From JACDAL01 sp963849115 (GTDB lineage: Bacteria; Actinomycetota; CADDZG01; WHSQ01): 64,000 bases of DNA. The stretch is taken from the NCBI GenBank assembly GCA_963849115.1, contig CAWKGK010000006.1, positions 10,416 through 74,415 of the forward strand, in the 5' to 3' direction. The notes below the pieces were generated by a model, which worked only from the letters and a program-made list of their open reading frames with translations, made no database searches and was not told where the DNA came from. Position numbers and translations under genes: made by a program. The stretch's first letter is position 1. The number at the start of each line of letters is the position of its first letter. This document shows, piece by piece, positions 17,555 through 25,756 of this stretch.

Positions 17555-18525
17555 TACCGATTGCCCGCTTCGGTATAGACGCGATAAGCCTCGACGATAT
17601 CCTGCACAATCTTGTGTCTGACTACGTCACGAGCATCCAGTTGCGAGAACTCCACCCCCACAATGCCCTGAAGGATCTCCTGAATCACGATCAACCCCGA
17701 GCGTGTGTTCTGAGGCAGATCGACCTGAGTAACGTCGCCCGTAACCACCGCTTTGGAGCCAAAGCCGAGCCGCGTGAGAAACATCTTCATTTGCTCGGGT
17801 GTGGTGTTCTGTGCCTCGTCCAGGATGATGAAGGCGTCGTTCAGAGTTCTGCCTCGCATGAAGGCAAGGGGAGCGATCTCGATCCGTCCCTGCTCGACAT
17901 AGCGCGTGAATGTTTCCGGCTCGAGCATCTCGTAGAGCGCGTCGTAGAGCGGCTTGAGGTAGGGATCGATCTTGGCCGCGAGGTCTCCGGGAAGAAAGCC
18001 CAAGCGCTCACCCGCCTCGACCGCAGGACGCGTCAACACTATGCGCGACACATCCCCTGCCTTGAGCGCTCGAATCGCCATCGCCACGGCGAGATAAGTC
18101 TTGCCGCTGCCCGCCGGGCCTATCCCGAACACGATCGTCGACGCGCCAATCAAATCTGTGTAGCGCTTCTGTCCCACCGTCTTGGGCCGGATCGGCTTCC
18201 CCGTGTGAGTGACCACGACGGTGTCGCTCAACACTTCCGAGGGTCGGATCTGGCCGTTCGACTTGACGATCTCCACCGATCGTCCCACCGCATCACGAGT
18301 GAGCATATGGCCACGATCCATCAGCTCTATGAGCTCGTGGAATAGCCGCGACAGCTGCTCGGTTTCCTCCACCGACCCGGTCAAGACAATCTCGTTGCCT
18401 CGCACGAATACCTGGGCGTCGAAAGAGGATTGGATGAGCTTGAGCAGTTCGTCCCCGGCCCCCACCAGACCTACCATCTCGTGGTGAGTGGGGACGAGAA
18501 TCTTCACCTGCGTTGTCGTCAACAT
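17554..18525 (-). CDS. phoH: PhoH family ATPase
   Basis: PhoH-like P-loop ATPase, about 323 aa. The Walker A motif GPAGSGKTYLA and Walker B motif FIILDEAQN are clear. The N-terminal part before about residue 110 resembles a KH-like RNA-binding region. I chose the ATG of MLTTTQVKIL because the upstream extension overlaps the HIT gene and lacks family residues. It is coupled to ybeY by a 1-bp overlap. The gene pair is often heat-induced, which fits the CIRCE operator heading this run. The exact biochemical role is unsettled; RNA remodelling is likely. Confidence 0.93.
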   Translation of the reverse strand: MLTTTQVKILVPTHHEMVGLVGAGDELLKLIQSSFDAQVFVRGNEIVLTGSVEETEQLSRLFHELIELMDRGHMLTRDAVGRSVEIVKSNGQIRPSEVLSDTVVVTHTGKPIRPKTVGQKRYTDLIGASTIVFGIGPAGSGKTYLAVAMAIRALKAGDVSRIVLTRPAVEAGERLGFLPGDLAAKIDPYLKPLYDALYEMLEPETFTRYVEQGRIEIAPLAFMRGRTLNDAFIILDEAQNTTPEQMKMFLTRLGFGSKAVVTGDVTQVDLPQNTRSGLIVIQEILQGIVGVEFSQLDARDVVRHKIVQDIVEAYRVYTEAGNR

Positions 18526-18556
18526 GCTCGTGGTCCGTAGTCTACTGCCGGGAAGC

Positions 18557-18922
18557 TCAACCCGGGTGCCAGCCCATGGCCCGGCCCCCCAGAAGGTGGA
18601 AGTGGAGATGATCGACGCTCTGGCCGGCATCGGGCCCGATGTTGGACACGATGCGGTGCCCCCCGGCCAGCGACTCATCCCGTGCAATGGACGTCATGAC
18701 CTCGAACATCTCTGCGAGGAGCGAACCGTGCTCGCCGGTCAGCTCGGAGGCCGAGGCGATGTGTTGCTTGGGTATCACCAGTACGTGCACGGGGGCTTTG
18801 GGATTGATATCCCTGAATGCCATTACCCTCTCGCGTTCGTGAACTACGTCGGCGTCTATCTCGTGAGCCGCGATCTTGCAGAACAGACAGTCCGGTGCCA
18901 CATTCCTCCCCTTAGCGTCCAT
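18557..18922 (-). CDS. HIT domain protein (histidine triad nucleotide-binding)
   Basis: Small HIT/HINT hydrolase, 121 aa. The N-terminal CLFCKIAAHE motif is typical of the HINT branch, and the triad VDHLHFHLLGG ends the domain. Such enzymes hydrolyse nucleoside phosphoramidates. The ATG at 18922 lies inside the last codons of the mtaB gene (11-bp overlap), so expression is coupled. The longer reading frame is only overlap with mtaB. Confidence 0.93.
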   Translation of the reverse strand: MDAKGRNVAPDCLFCKIAAHEIDADVVHERERVMAFRDINPKAPVHVLVIPKQHIASASELTGEHGSLLAEMFEVMTSIARDESLAGGHRIVSNIGPDAGQSVDHLHFHLLGGRAMGWHPG

Positions 18923-20198
18923 GGTGCCGCCCCTGGATGCCATCGGCGCGCACACGCTCACCCACGACCTCCTGGATGCTGCCGAGAAGGCCTTCCCCCT
19001 CGAACCACACCCGCACGTAATCGTCGGTTTGCCCGGAGCACACATGCACCCCTTCGACGGTCCGTTCGTCCTCGACCAAGACCTGAAGAGGCCGCTCGAG
19101 GTGAGCGGCGAGCCACTGCGCTCGGATCCTGTTGCCGAGGTCGATGAGCGACTTGGAGCGAGCCTTCTTCGTGTCGGGCGGGACCGCGTCGGCGAGCGCG
19201 GCCGCTGCGGTGCCGGGTCGTGGCGAGTAGCGGAACACATGCAGCTTCGAGAACGACAGCGCTCTCACGACCTCCATGGTGTTGTCGAAGGCGGCATCGG
19301 TCTCAGTAGGAAAGCCAACGATCAAGTCGGTGGCAAGGGCAAGGTCGGGAAGCGCCTCCTGCGCCCGGCGCACGGAGTCGATGTACTCATTGATGCGGTA
19401 GGGCCGGTTCATCGCCGCAAGCACTTCGTCATCGCCGGACTGCAGCGGCACGTGCAGATGACGACAAATCCGAGGCTCGCCGACCAGTAGCTCGACGAGC
19501 TCTGGAGTGAGGTGGCGCGACAGGATAGATGAGAGCCTGATCCTCAAGACCCCCGGAATCGCCAGCAAGCGTTCGAGCAATGCCACCAGCCTGCGCTCGT
19601 CGGAGCCGAGATCGAAGGAATACTTGCCGAGATGAACGCCGGTGAGCACCAGCTCACGCGCGCCGGCGCGCACCCTCGCCCGCGCCTCCGAAACAATTGC
19701 TTCCTCGTCCATCGAGCGCAGGGGGCCGCGCGTCGTCGGGATGATGCAGAACGAGCACCATTCGTCGCAACCGGTCTGAACCTTGAGATTGGCGCGCACA
19801 CGCGTCGGTTGCATTTGTGGAGTGGAGGGGCCGAAGCCGAGCTGCAGCAGGCGCCGGGTCTGCGGTTGCTCAGATAGAGCTTCGAGGAAGCTCTCCTTGT
19901 CGTCGTTCGTGAGCACTGCGTTGACCCCGGCGATCCCTCCAACCTCCGCGGGGTCCGAGACCGCATAGCAGCCGATCACAACCACCTTGGCCGCCGGGTT
20001 GACGCGCACGGCACGCCTTATCGCGGAACGGGATGCCTTGGTGGCTTCACGGGTGACCGTGCAGGTGTTGACGACGACCATGTCGGCGGACTCGGTGGGT
20101 GCGCAAACGAAGCCTCGCTGCGTGAGGCTCTCTGCCATCTGATCGGACTCGGCCTGATTGAGGCGGCAACCGAGCGTGGCGAAGGCAACTTTCGGCAC
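18912..20198 (-). CDS. mtaB: tRNA t6A37 methylthiotransferase MtaB-like (radical SAM)
   Basis: A 428-aa methylthiotransferase that thiomethylates N6-threonylcarbamoyladenosine 37 in tRNA. The N-terminal UPF0004 domain has TLGCRLNQAESD and VVNTCTVTREA. The radical SAM [4Fe-4S] motif is CDEWCSFC (CxxxCxxC). A C-terminal TRAM-like part follows residue 365. I prefer MtaB over MiaB or RimO because of the CRLNQAES start and the operon context after hrcA-dnaJ-rsmE, common for MtaB. It lies 10 bp after rsmE. Confidence 0.9.
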   Translation of the reverse strand: MPKVAFATLGCRLNQAESDQMAESLTQRGFVCAPTESADMVVVNTCTVTREATKASRSAIRRAVRVNPAAKVVVIGCYAVSDPAEVGGIAGVNAVLTNDDKESFLEALSEQPQTRRLLQLGFGPSTPQMQPTRVRANLKVQTGCDEWCSFCIIPTTRGPLRSMDEEAIVSEARARVRAGARELVLTGVHLGKYSFDLGSDERRLVALLERLLAIPGVLRIRLSSILSRHLTPELVELLVGEPRICRHLHVPLQSGDDEVLAAMNRPYRINEYIDSVRRAQEALPDLALATDLIVGFPTETDAAFDNTMEVVRALSFSKLHVFRYSPRPGTAAAALADAVPPDTKKARSKSLIDLGNRIRAQWLAAHLERPLQVLVEDERTVEGVHVCSGQTDDYVRVWFEGEGLLGSIQEVVGERVRADGIQGRHHGR

Positions 20199-20208
20199 AG
20201 AGACGACG

Positions 20209-20949
20209 CTATCCCATCCGCTCGAAATGCCACAGGAGCGCGGCCAGCGCCGCGGGTGCCGCGTTCTCGGTCCGAAGGATCACCGAGCCGAGCGACGCGG
20301 GGACGGCGCCGGCGGCCTCGAGTTGCTCGACCTCTGATGACGACAAGCCGCCCTCGGGGCCGACCACGAGCGCCACTCTTTCGGCCCCCTGCGGGAGTCG
20401 TTCTCGCAACCGAACCGTCGCCTGTTCCCACAGCACCAGCGCACAGGGCTCGGCCCCCGTTCGCTCTAACAGGTCCGCCCAGCTCAGCACTCCGTGAATG
20501 CGGGCGGCGAAGGGATTGCGGGAACGAGCCGCGGCGGCGTGGGCGCGCGCCTCCCACCGGGCCGACAGCCGCTGAACCTTGGAGGAGTCCCAGCGCGCGA
20601 CTGCGCGCTCGGAGGAAAAAAAGGCGACGTCCGCCGCTCCCAGCTCGGCGACACGCTCGACGACCTCATCCCCCTTTGTTCCCTTGGGTGTGCCCTGATA
20701 GACGCCGATCTCAGGAGCGGGCCGGGGCGGCCATTCCTGCCGCTCGCCGACTCGCGCCACGACGCGGCCCCCGGCCGTCCCTGCGATAACCGCGTGCGAC
20801 ATTCCCCCACAGCCGTCGATCACGACGATGTCGCGTCCCTCATCCATCCTCAGCACCCGCACTGCGTGGTGAGACTCCTCGGCGCCGAGCTCGATCTCGT
20901 CCGAGCCCCACGACGCCGGGGGGGCGTAGAACCACGGGGTCCGCCCTAC
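20209..20949 (-). CDS. rsmE: 16S rRNA m3U1498 methyltransferase RsmE
   Basis: SPOUT-family methyltransferase, about 246 aa. The N-terminal PUA-like domain starts TPWFYAPP and contains ESHHAVRVLRM. The C-terminal knotted domain carries LVVGPEGGLSSSEVEQL and LRTENAAPAAL. No ATG, GTG or TTG exists in frame at the expected N-terminus. The codon 7 nt after a perfect AAGGAGG is GTA at 20949, overlapping the dnaJ stop. Initiation is therefore either at a non-standard codon or hidden by a base error. The next canonical codon, a GTG in HHAVRVL, would delete about 25 residues of the PUA fold. Confidence 0.9.
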   Translation of the reverse strand, partial: VGRTPWFYAPPASWGSDEIELGAEESHHAVRVLRMDEGRDIVVIDGCGGMSHAVIAGTAGGRVVARVGERQEWPPRPAPEIGVYQGTPKGTKGDEVVERVAELGAADVAFFSSERAVARWDSSKVQRLSARWEARAHAAAARSRNPFAARIHGVLSWADLLERTGAEPCALVLWEQATVRLRERLPQGAERVALVVGPEGGLSSSEVEQLEAAGAVPASLGSVILRTENAAPAALAALLWHFERMG

Positions 20950-22031
20950 TTGAAGGCCTCCTTGATCCTGCCGAACAGGCCCTTGTTCGAGATCGGCTCG
21001 TCGCGCAGGCGCGCGAGGCGAGCGATCAGCTCGGCCTGCTCGTCGTCGAGGTCGGTCGGAGTGACCACCTGCAGCAGGGCGATGAGCTGACCCCGGCCGC
21101 GACCGTCGAGGCGCGGCATGCCCTGGCCCCGAAGCCTCTTGACCTCTCCGGCCTGGGTCCCCGGCGCCACGGTTACGACCTCCGGCCCCTCGAGCGTCGG
21201 TACCTCGACCTCTCCCCCCAGGGCTGCGGTGGTCATCGGGACGCGCACCTCGCAGCCGAGGTCGTCGCCCGCCCGCCGGAACACGTCGTGAGGAGCGATG
21301 CGAATGGCGACGTAGAGGTCTCCGGCATGCCCACCGCGCGGCCCCGCCTCGCCTCGTCCCGACACTCGCAGCTGGGCTCCGTCGTCGACTCCCGCCGGGA
21401 TGCGCAGCGTGACCTCGTCGGTTGCCTCCAGTCGGCCGCGGCCCTCGCAGACCGGGCACGGGCTCGTGATGACCTCGCCGGAGCCGCCGCAGCGCACGCA
21501 GGGGGCCGCAGTCATGACGTCGCCGAGGAAGGTGCGGCGCACCTGACGCAGCTCGCCCGTACCGGAGCAATCCGGGCACCGGCTCGCGAAGGTTCCGGGC
21601 GCGGCCCCACTGCCGGAGCACTCGGAGCACTCCTGCAGGGTCGTGACCTGGATCTCCCGCTCGATGCCCCAGGCGGCTTCCTCCAAGGTCAGCTCTAGGT
21701 GCGCGGCGACATCCGCGCCGCGCCCCGGCCCCCGCCTGGTGCGGCCGCCGCCTCCGAAGAAGGTCGAAAACAGGTCGGAGACGCCGCCGAAGTCGGAGAA
21801 GTCCACGGTCGCCTGGCCCGAACCCTCGTCGCCGAACATGTCGTAACGCTGCCGCTTGGAGGGGTCGGAGAGCACTTCGTAGGCGCGGCCGACCTCCTTG
21901 AAGCGATCGACGGCAGCGGGGTCTGAGGGGTTGGCGTCGGGGTGGTGCTTACGCGCGAGGTTTCGATAGGCGCGCTTGATGTCCTCCTGAGTGGCGTCGC
22001 GCGCCACCCCCAGAACCTCGTAATGGGTCAA
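20946..22031 (-). CDS. dnaJ: Molecular chaperone DnaJ
   Basis: Type I J-protein, about 361 aa, co-chaperone of DnaK. The J domain has the HPD tripeptide (RKHHPDANP). A Gly/Phe-rich linker and four CxxCxGxG zinc motifs (CSECSGSG, CPDCSGTG, CVRCGGSG, CPVCEGRG) follow. The C-terminal substrate-binding domains are complete. The start is TTG at 22031, giving (M)THYEVLGV; an upstream reading enters hrcA. It begins 2 bp after the hrcA stop. No dnaK or grpE lies nearby, so this is the hrcA-linked dnaJ copy typical of Actinomycetota. Confidence 0.95.
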   Translation of the reverse strand: MTHYEVLGVARDATQEDIKRAYRNLARKHHPDANPSDPAAVDRFKEVGRAYEVLSDPSKRQRYDMFGDEGSGQATVDFSDFGGVSDLFSTFFGGGGRTRRGPGRGADVAAHLELTLEEAAWGIEREIQVTTLQECSECSGSGAAPGTFASRCPDCSGTGELRQVRRTFLGDVMTAAPCVRCGGSGEVITSPCPVCEGRGRLEATDEVTLRIPAGVDDGAQLRVSGRGEAGPRGGHAGDLYVAIRIAPHDVFRRAGDDLGCEVRVPMTTAALGGEVEVPTLEGPEVVTVAPGTQAGEVKRLRGQGMPRLDGRGRGQLIALLQVVTPTDLDDEQAELIARLARLRDEPISNKGLFGRIKEAFK

Positions 22032-22033
22032 CG

Positions 22034-23083
22034 CTAGACCCCGAGCTCCGTCAGCATGCGGCCGAGGGCCGAGGCGACCTCGTGCACCGCCGCCACCGTG
22101 CGCCGATAGTCCATGCGCGTGGGTCCGACGATCCCCACCGAGCCGAGCACCGAGCCGTCGGCCCCGTAGGGAGCGGCGACGACCGAGCACAACCGCATCT
22201 GCTCGAACATGTTCTCTGCGCCGATGCGCACCGAGAGGGCATCCGCTGCGAGTGCGTCGGCCAGCACCTCGAGCAGCAGCCTCCGGTGCTCGAGCGCCGA
22301 AACCACCTCTCGAACGGCCTCGAGGCTCCCGAACATGCCCTCGTCGAGGATGTTGGAGGCGCCCTCGAGATAGACACGCTCAGAATCGTGGTCGGGCAGG
22401 TCGTCCTCCAGCGAGGTGGCTATCGCCTCGACGGCGGGCCTGAACTCTAGAGGAAAGCGCTGGAACTGCTCTCGAATCGTGGCGGCCACAGTGTCCAGGG
22501 GTATGCCTCCGACGATTCTGTTGAGCATCGCGTTGGTGTCCTCGAGCAGGGCCTGGTCGGAGGTCTCGGGCAGCAGCACGACGTGGTTGTGAACCCTGCC
22601 GGTGTCGGTGACGATCAGGACCATCGCACGGTCCCCTACGAGCCGGACCACCTCGACCTGGCGGACGGTGCTCTTCTCGAGCGCGGGGGCGAACACGATG
22701 GCGGCCTGGTGGGTGAGGCCCGACAGAAGGGCTGCGGTGCGGCGCAGCGCGTCTTCGAGCTCCCACCGGGGCTGGATGAAGAAGCCCTGGATGCGCTTGG
22801 CCTCGGCGGCCGGCAGGCGAGGCTTCGAGACTGCGTTGTCGACGAAGTAGCGGTAACCGAGATCGGTCGGGATCCTGCCTGCAGACGTGTGCGGCTGGAA
22901 GATATAGCCCGCTTCTTCGAGCGCCCCCATGTCGATGCGCACCGTCGCCGCCGACACGCCGAGATCGAAGCGGTCGACGAGCGTCTTCGAGCCGACCGGC
23001 TCCCCACTCGAGACGTAGTGGGACACGATCGCCGTGAGCACGGCGGCTTTGCGCTGGTCGATGGTGTCCTTGTCTCCGGTCAT
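22034..23083 (-). CDS. hrcA: Heat-inducible transcription repressor HrcA
   Basis: HrcA, about 349 aa, which represses heat-shock operons by binding CIRCE. The N-terminal winged helix includes SSGEPVGSKTLVDRF and VSAATVRIDMGALEE, then FQPHTSAGRIPTDLGYR. The GAF-like central and C-terminal domains are full length and end ALGRMLTELGV. The ATG at 23083 is used; an in-frame ATG nine bases upstream is equally possible. A CIRCE operator lies about 30 bp upstream, so the gene should be autoregulated. Confidence 0.96.
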   Translation of the reverse strand: MTGDKDTIDQRKAAVLTAIVSHYVSSGEPVGSKTLVDRFDLGVSAATVRIDMGALEEAGYIFQPHTSAGRIPTDLGYRYFVDNAVSKPRLPAAEAKRIQGFFIQPRWELEDALRRTAALLSGLTHQAAIVFAPALEKSTVRQVEVVRLVGDRAMVLIVTDTGRVHNHVVLLPETSDQALLEDTNAMLNRIVGGIPLDTVAATIREQFQRFPLEFRPAVEAIATSLEDDLPDHDSERVYLEGASNILDEGMFGSLEAVREVVSALEHRRLLLEVLADALAADALSVRIGAENMFEQMRLCSVVAAPYGADGSVLGSVGIVGPTRMDYRRTVAAVHEVASALGRMLTELGV

Positions 23084-23113
23084 GCCGCCCATCGTACCGT
23101 GCAAACCCACTAT

Positions 23114-23140
23114 TTAGCACTCAGGCCGCTTGAGTGCTAG
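23114..23140. promoter_or_regulatory. CIRCE operator (HrcA binding site)
   Basis: TTAGCACTC at 23114-23122, a 9-nt spacer, then GAGTGCTAG at 23132-23140. This is the CIRCE inverted repeat with one terminal mismatch from the consensus GAGTGCTAA. It sits upstream of hrcA. The rest of the 311-bp gap to the ECF sigma gene holds repeat units A4 and A5 and no further gene. Confidence 0.95.
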
Positions 23141-23183
23141 GCCCGGGGAGGCGAGGCGGGGCCGAATGAGCGCCTCGAGCGGA

Positions 23184-23255
23184 GGGTGGTGGATCGCCCA
23201 TGTTGGGCCTGCAGCCACCGAATTGGTGGTCAGGAGCCCAAATTGGGCGAATGAG
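23184..23255. repeat. Palindromic intergenic repeat pair, units A4 and A5 (40-bp period)
   Basis: Unit A4 has GGTGGT at 23185, inner GCCCATGTTGGGC and closing GCCACC. Unit A5 has GGTGGT at 23225, exactly 40 bp later, with inner palindrome GCCCAAATTGGGC and a degenerate closing arm (GAGCACC). The junction CCACC-GAATT-GGTGG is self-complementary. The pair lies between the divergent hrcA and sigma-factor genes, so here it cannot be a terminator for either flanking gene. Confidence 0.85.
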
Positions 23256-23394
23256 CACCTCGGGCGCCGGGCGGAGGGGCTGGCGAGGGGCTGAGGGACG
23301 AACTTTTCCCTAGGCCCTGGCGTCGTAGTGGCATGTGATGCGACCATGATCATGATCCGACCAGCCCAATCCCTCTACGCTGCTGGAGAGTGCG

Positions 23395-23937
23395 GTGCCA
23401 GAGCCCGATCCACAGGTCGTCCGGGCCGCGCGCGGCGGCGATTCCGGCGCGTTCGAATCGCTCGTCCGCTTCTACCAGGCCCACGTGTGGCGGCTGTGCT
23501 TCCACCTCCTGCACGACGAGACCCTGGCCGACGACGTCACTCAGGAAGCCCTGGTCAAGGCTTACCGCTTCCTCCCCAGCTATCGAGGCGAGTCGAAATT
23601 CTCGACGTGGCTCTACTCGATCACTCGCAACTGCGCCCTGGACGAGCTCCGCAAGGCAGGCCGGCGCCACGACCTGCTCACCCAGCTCGGGCACGAGGCC
23701 GTCCCCAGCCACCGGGATCACAGCGTCAGGATCGAGGTTCGAGAGGCGATCGCGGCCCTGCCCATCGAGTTGCGGGAGGCCGTGGTTCTGATCGACATGT
23801 TCGGCACCTCCTACTCCGAGGCGTCGGCGATCCTTGGGGTCCCGCTCGGCACCGTGAAGAGCCGCGTCCACCGCGCCCGGCTCGTCCTGGCGCGCTGGTT
23901 GCTGCCCGCCTCACAGGGGAGCGCCGGTGAGGCCTGA
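23395..23937 (+). CDS. ECF RNA polymerase sigma factor (SigE-like)
   Basis: Extracytoplasmic-function sigma factor, 180 aa, GTG start. Region 2 includes DDVTQEALVKAYRFL and FSTWLYSITRNCALDELRK. Region 4 ends with GTSYSEASAILGVPLGTVKSRVHRAR. The linker is short, as in group IV factors. The GTG start of the downstream zinc-type anti-sigma gene overlaps its end by 11 bp, so the pair is co-translated. It probably controls an envelope stress regulon that includes this operon; the promoter is not identified. Confidence 0.95.
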   Translation: MPEPDPQVVRAARGGDSGAFESLVRFYQAHVWRLCFHLLHDETLADDVTQEALVKAYRFLPSYRGESKFSTWLYSITRNCALDELRKAGRRHDLLTQLGHEAVPSHRDHSVRIEVREAIAALPIELREAVVLIDMFGTSYSEASAILGVPLGTVKSRVHRARLVLARWLLPASQGSAGEA

Positions 23938-25756
23938 GCTCGACTGCGGCGCGGTCCTGGAGGACCTCTCCTCGATGCTCGACGGAGAACTGAATGTGGC
24001 GCGCGCGCTCGCCGTGAGGGCCCACCTCGAGACCTGCCCCGAGTGCTCCGAGCAGGTCCGGTCACTGGACGAGGTTCGCCGCGCCCTGCGGGCCCAACCC
24101 GCCGGGGAGGTTCCCGATGTCACCGCCGCAGTCATGCGCAGAGTGGAACACCAACGCCAGCGACGGCAGGTGCGCGGCCCCCTGCGCGTCGCGGCGGTGG
24201 CGGCCGCAGTTGCGGTGCTGCTACTGGTGAGCTCGTCCCTGATCGGCACCCGGCGTCCCCCGGCCTCCGCGCGAGCCTCGGAAGTCACGAGCGGAGTGCG
24301 AGACGCAGCCCGCTCGCTCGACTCCTACCGGGCCCGTTACGAGATCGTCGAGCACGGGTGGCACGAGGCCGTGGCGGTGCGTCGCTTCGACGCAGAGGTC
24401 AGCTTCAGCGCCCCCGAGAGCTTCCGCCTCACGATCCGGGATAACACCTCGTATCCCGATCCGAGCCGGTGGCCCCCCAACGACGTTGACCTCATCGTCA
24501 ACGCCCGGAGGTCGTGGATCAGAGAGCCGGACCTTTGTCCCGAGGCCTCGCTACCCGCCTGCTGGACCGGAGCCACCGAGGAGCGAACGGTGCTCGCCCG
24601 GCGCCCCTTCGACGGCGCCGCCGGCCTTCCCTCGGACCTGATCGTCCCGCTCGAGACCCTCTCCACCTCGAACCTTTTCGACCTCCTGGGGCGCGAACGG
24701 ATGCTGGGGCGGAGCGCCCTTCATGTGGCGCTGCCCCACCGCCAGGCGGTTCCGCTGATCTCCGCCCTGCAGCAGGGCGGGTCGTGGCGTGAGTTCTCAC
24801 CCTTCGATCGCGTCGACCTGTGGCTGGACGCCGAGACTCTGTTCCCGCTGCGCTTCGACGTGCGGCGGGGACGCTCGGCCGCAGGCCAGGTGCTGCTGTC
24901 GGCCCGGGCGACCTCTTTCTCCCAACCTCGAGACTTTGCGCCCGGCACGTTTCGGGCGCCCACCGCAGCTCTCCAGAGGTCGGGCGGCTTCGAGCAGGAC
25001 TCGAAGGTGAGCTTCGACGATGTTCGCTCGCCTGAATTCACCGCGGGCCTCCGCCCTTATCGAGCCGGGTCGACCTCGGCGGGTGAAAGGATCCTCTCTT
25101 ACGCCCGCGGGCTGACCTGGCTGACGATGGCTGTCGAACGCTCCTCCCAGCCGCCGCGGGGCTATCCGTCGACGGCCGAGCAGGTGACCCTGGATGGATC
25201 AGGCGTCGCCTACTACGAGCCTGCGAGCACCGACTCGAGGCGAAGGGTGGATCTCTATGCTCCCCGCACCCATGCCTCGCTCGAGTCCAACCTGCCGCGC
25301 GCGGTGTTGCTCCGGGTGGCGAGCTCCCTGGACCTGGTGGGGCGCCCTCTCCCTGCTGGAACCGAGCGGAGCGGGCTACGGGTGGATCGCCTCGCCTCCT
25401 CCGAGTTGCCGGCGCTGGCCTTTGCGGAGACGCCCACCCAGCTTCCGCCGGGCTATCGGACGACCTCCTCGTTCCTGGTCGAGAACCGGCGCGGTCATCG
25501 CACACTCAGCGTCTATTACCGCCGGGCCCAGGCGGAGTACGACGGCCTCGGAATTCGCACCACACAGTCGCCCTCGGTGCGCTTTTTGCCTCCTTCCTTC
25601 GAGGACCTCCGGCCGGTTACCGTCGACGGCCGCTCCGGGCGCTGGTCGTCCGAGCGCGGCGAGGTCGAGTGGATGGACAAGGGTGTCTATCGCTCGGTGC
25701 GGGCCCCGTCGCTTGGGCGCAAGGCAGCGGTGCAGGTCGCTCGGAGCCTCGAGTGA
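23927..25756 (+). CDS. Membrane anti-sigma factor with ZAS domain and large LolA/RseB-like extracytoplasmic part
   Basis: A 609-aa protein, GTG start. Residues 1-50 form a zinc anti-sigma (ZAS) domain with HLETCPEC (H33, C37, C40). One membrane helix lies at about 86-105. The rest, about 500 residues outside the cell, begins with a LolA/RseB-like region (SLDSYRARYEIVEHG) and seems to hold two related beta-rich segments. It should hold the upstream ECF sigma factor at the membrane and sense envelope or lipoprotein stress. ZAS proteins are usually 80-250 aa, so this sensor part is unusually large. Confidence 0.85.
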   Translation: MRPELDCGAVLEDLSSMLDGELNVARALAVRAHLETCPECSEQVRSLDEVRRALRAQPAGEVPDVTAAVMRRVEHQRQRRQVRGPLRVAAVAAAVAVLLLVSSSLIGTRRPPASARASEVTSGVRDAARSLDSYRARYEIVEHGWHEAVAVRRFDAEVSFSAPESFRLTIRDNTSYPDPSRWPPNDVDLIVNARRSWIREPDLCPEASLPACWTGATEERTVLARRPFDGAAGLPSDLIVPLETLSTSNLFDLLGRERMLGRSALHVALPHRQAVPLISALQQGGSWREFSPFDRVDLWLDAETLFPLRFDVRRGRSAAGQVLLSARATSFSQPRDFAPGTFRAPTAALQRSGGFEQDSKVSFDDVRSPEFTAGLRPYRAGSTSAGERILSYARGLTWLTMAVERSSQPPRGYPSTAEQVTLDGSGVAYYEPASTDSRRRVDLYAPRTHASLESNLPRAVLLRVASSLDLVGRPLPAGTERSGLRVDRLASSELPALAFAETPTQLPPGYRTTSSFLVENRRGHRTLSVYYRRAQAEYDGLGIRTTQSPSVRFLPPSFEDLRPVTVDGRSGRWSSERGEVEWMDKGVYRSVRAPSLGRKAAVQVARSLE

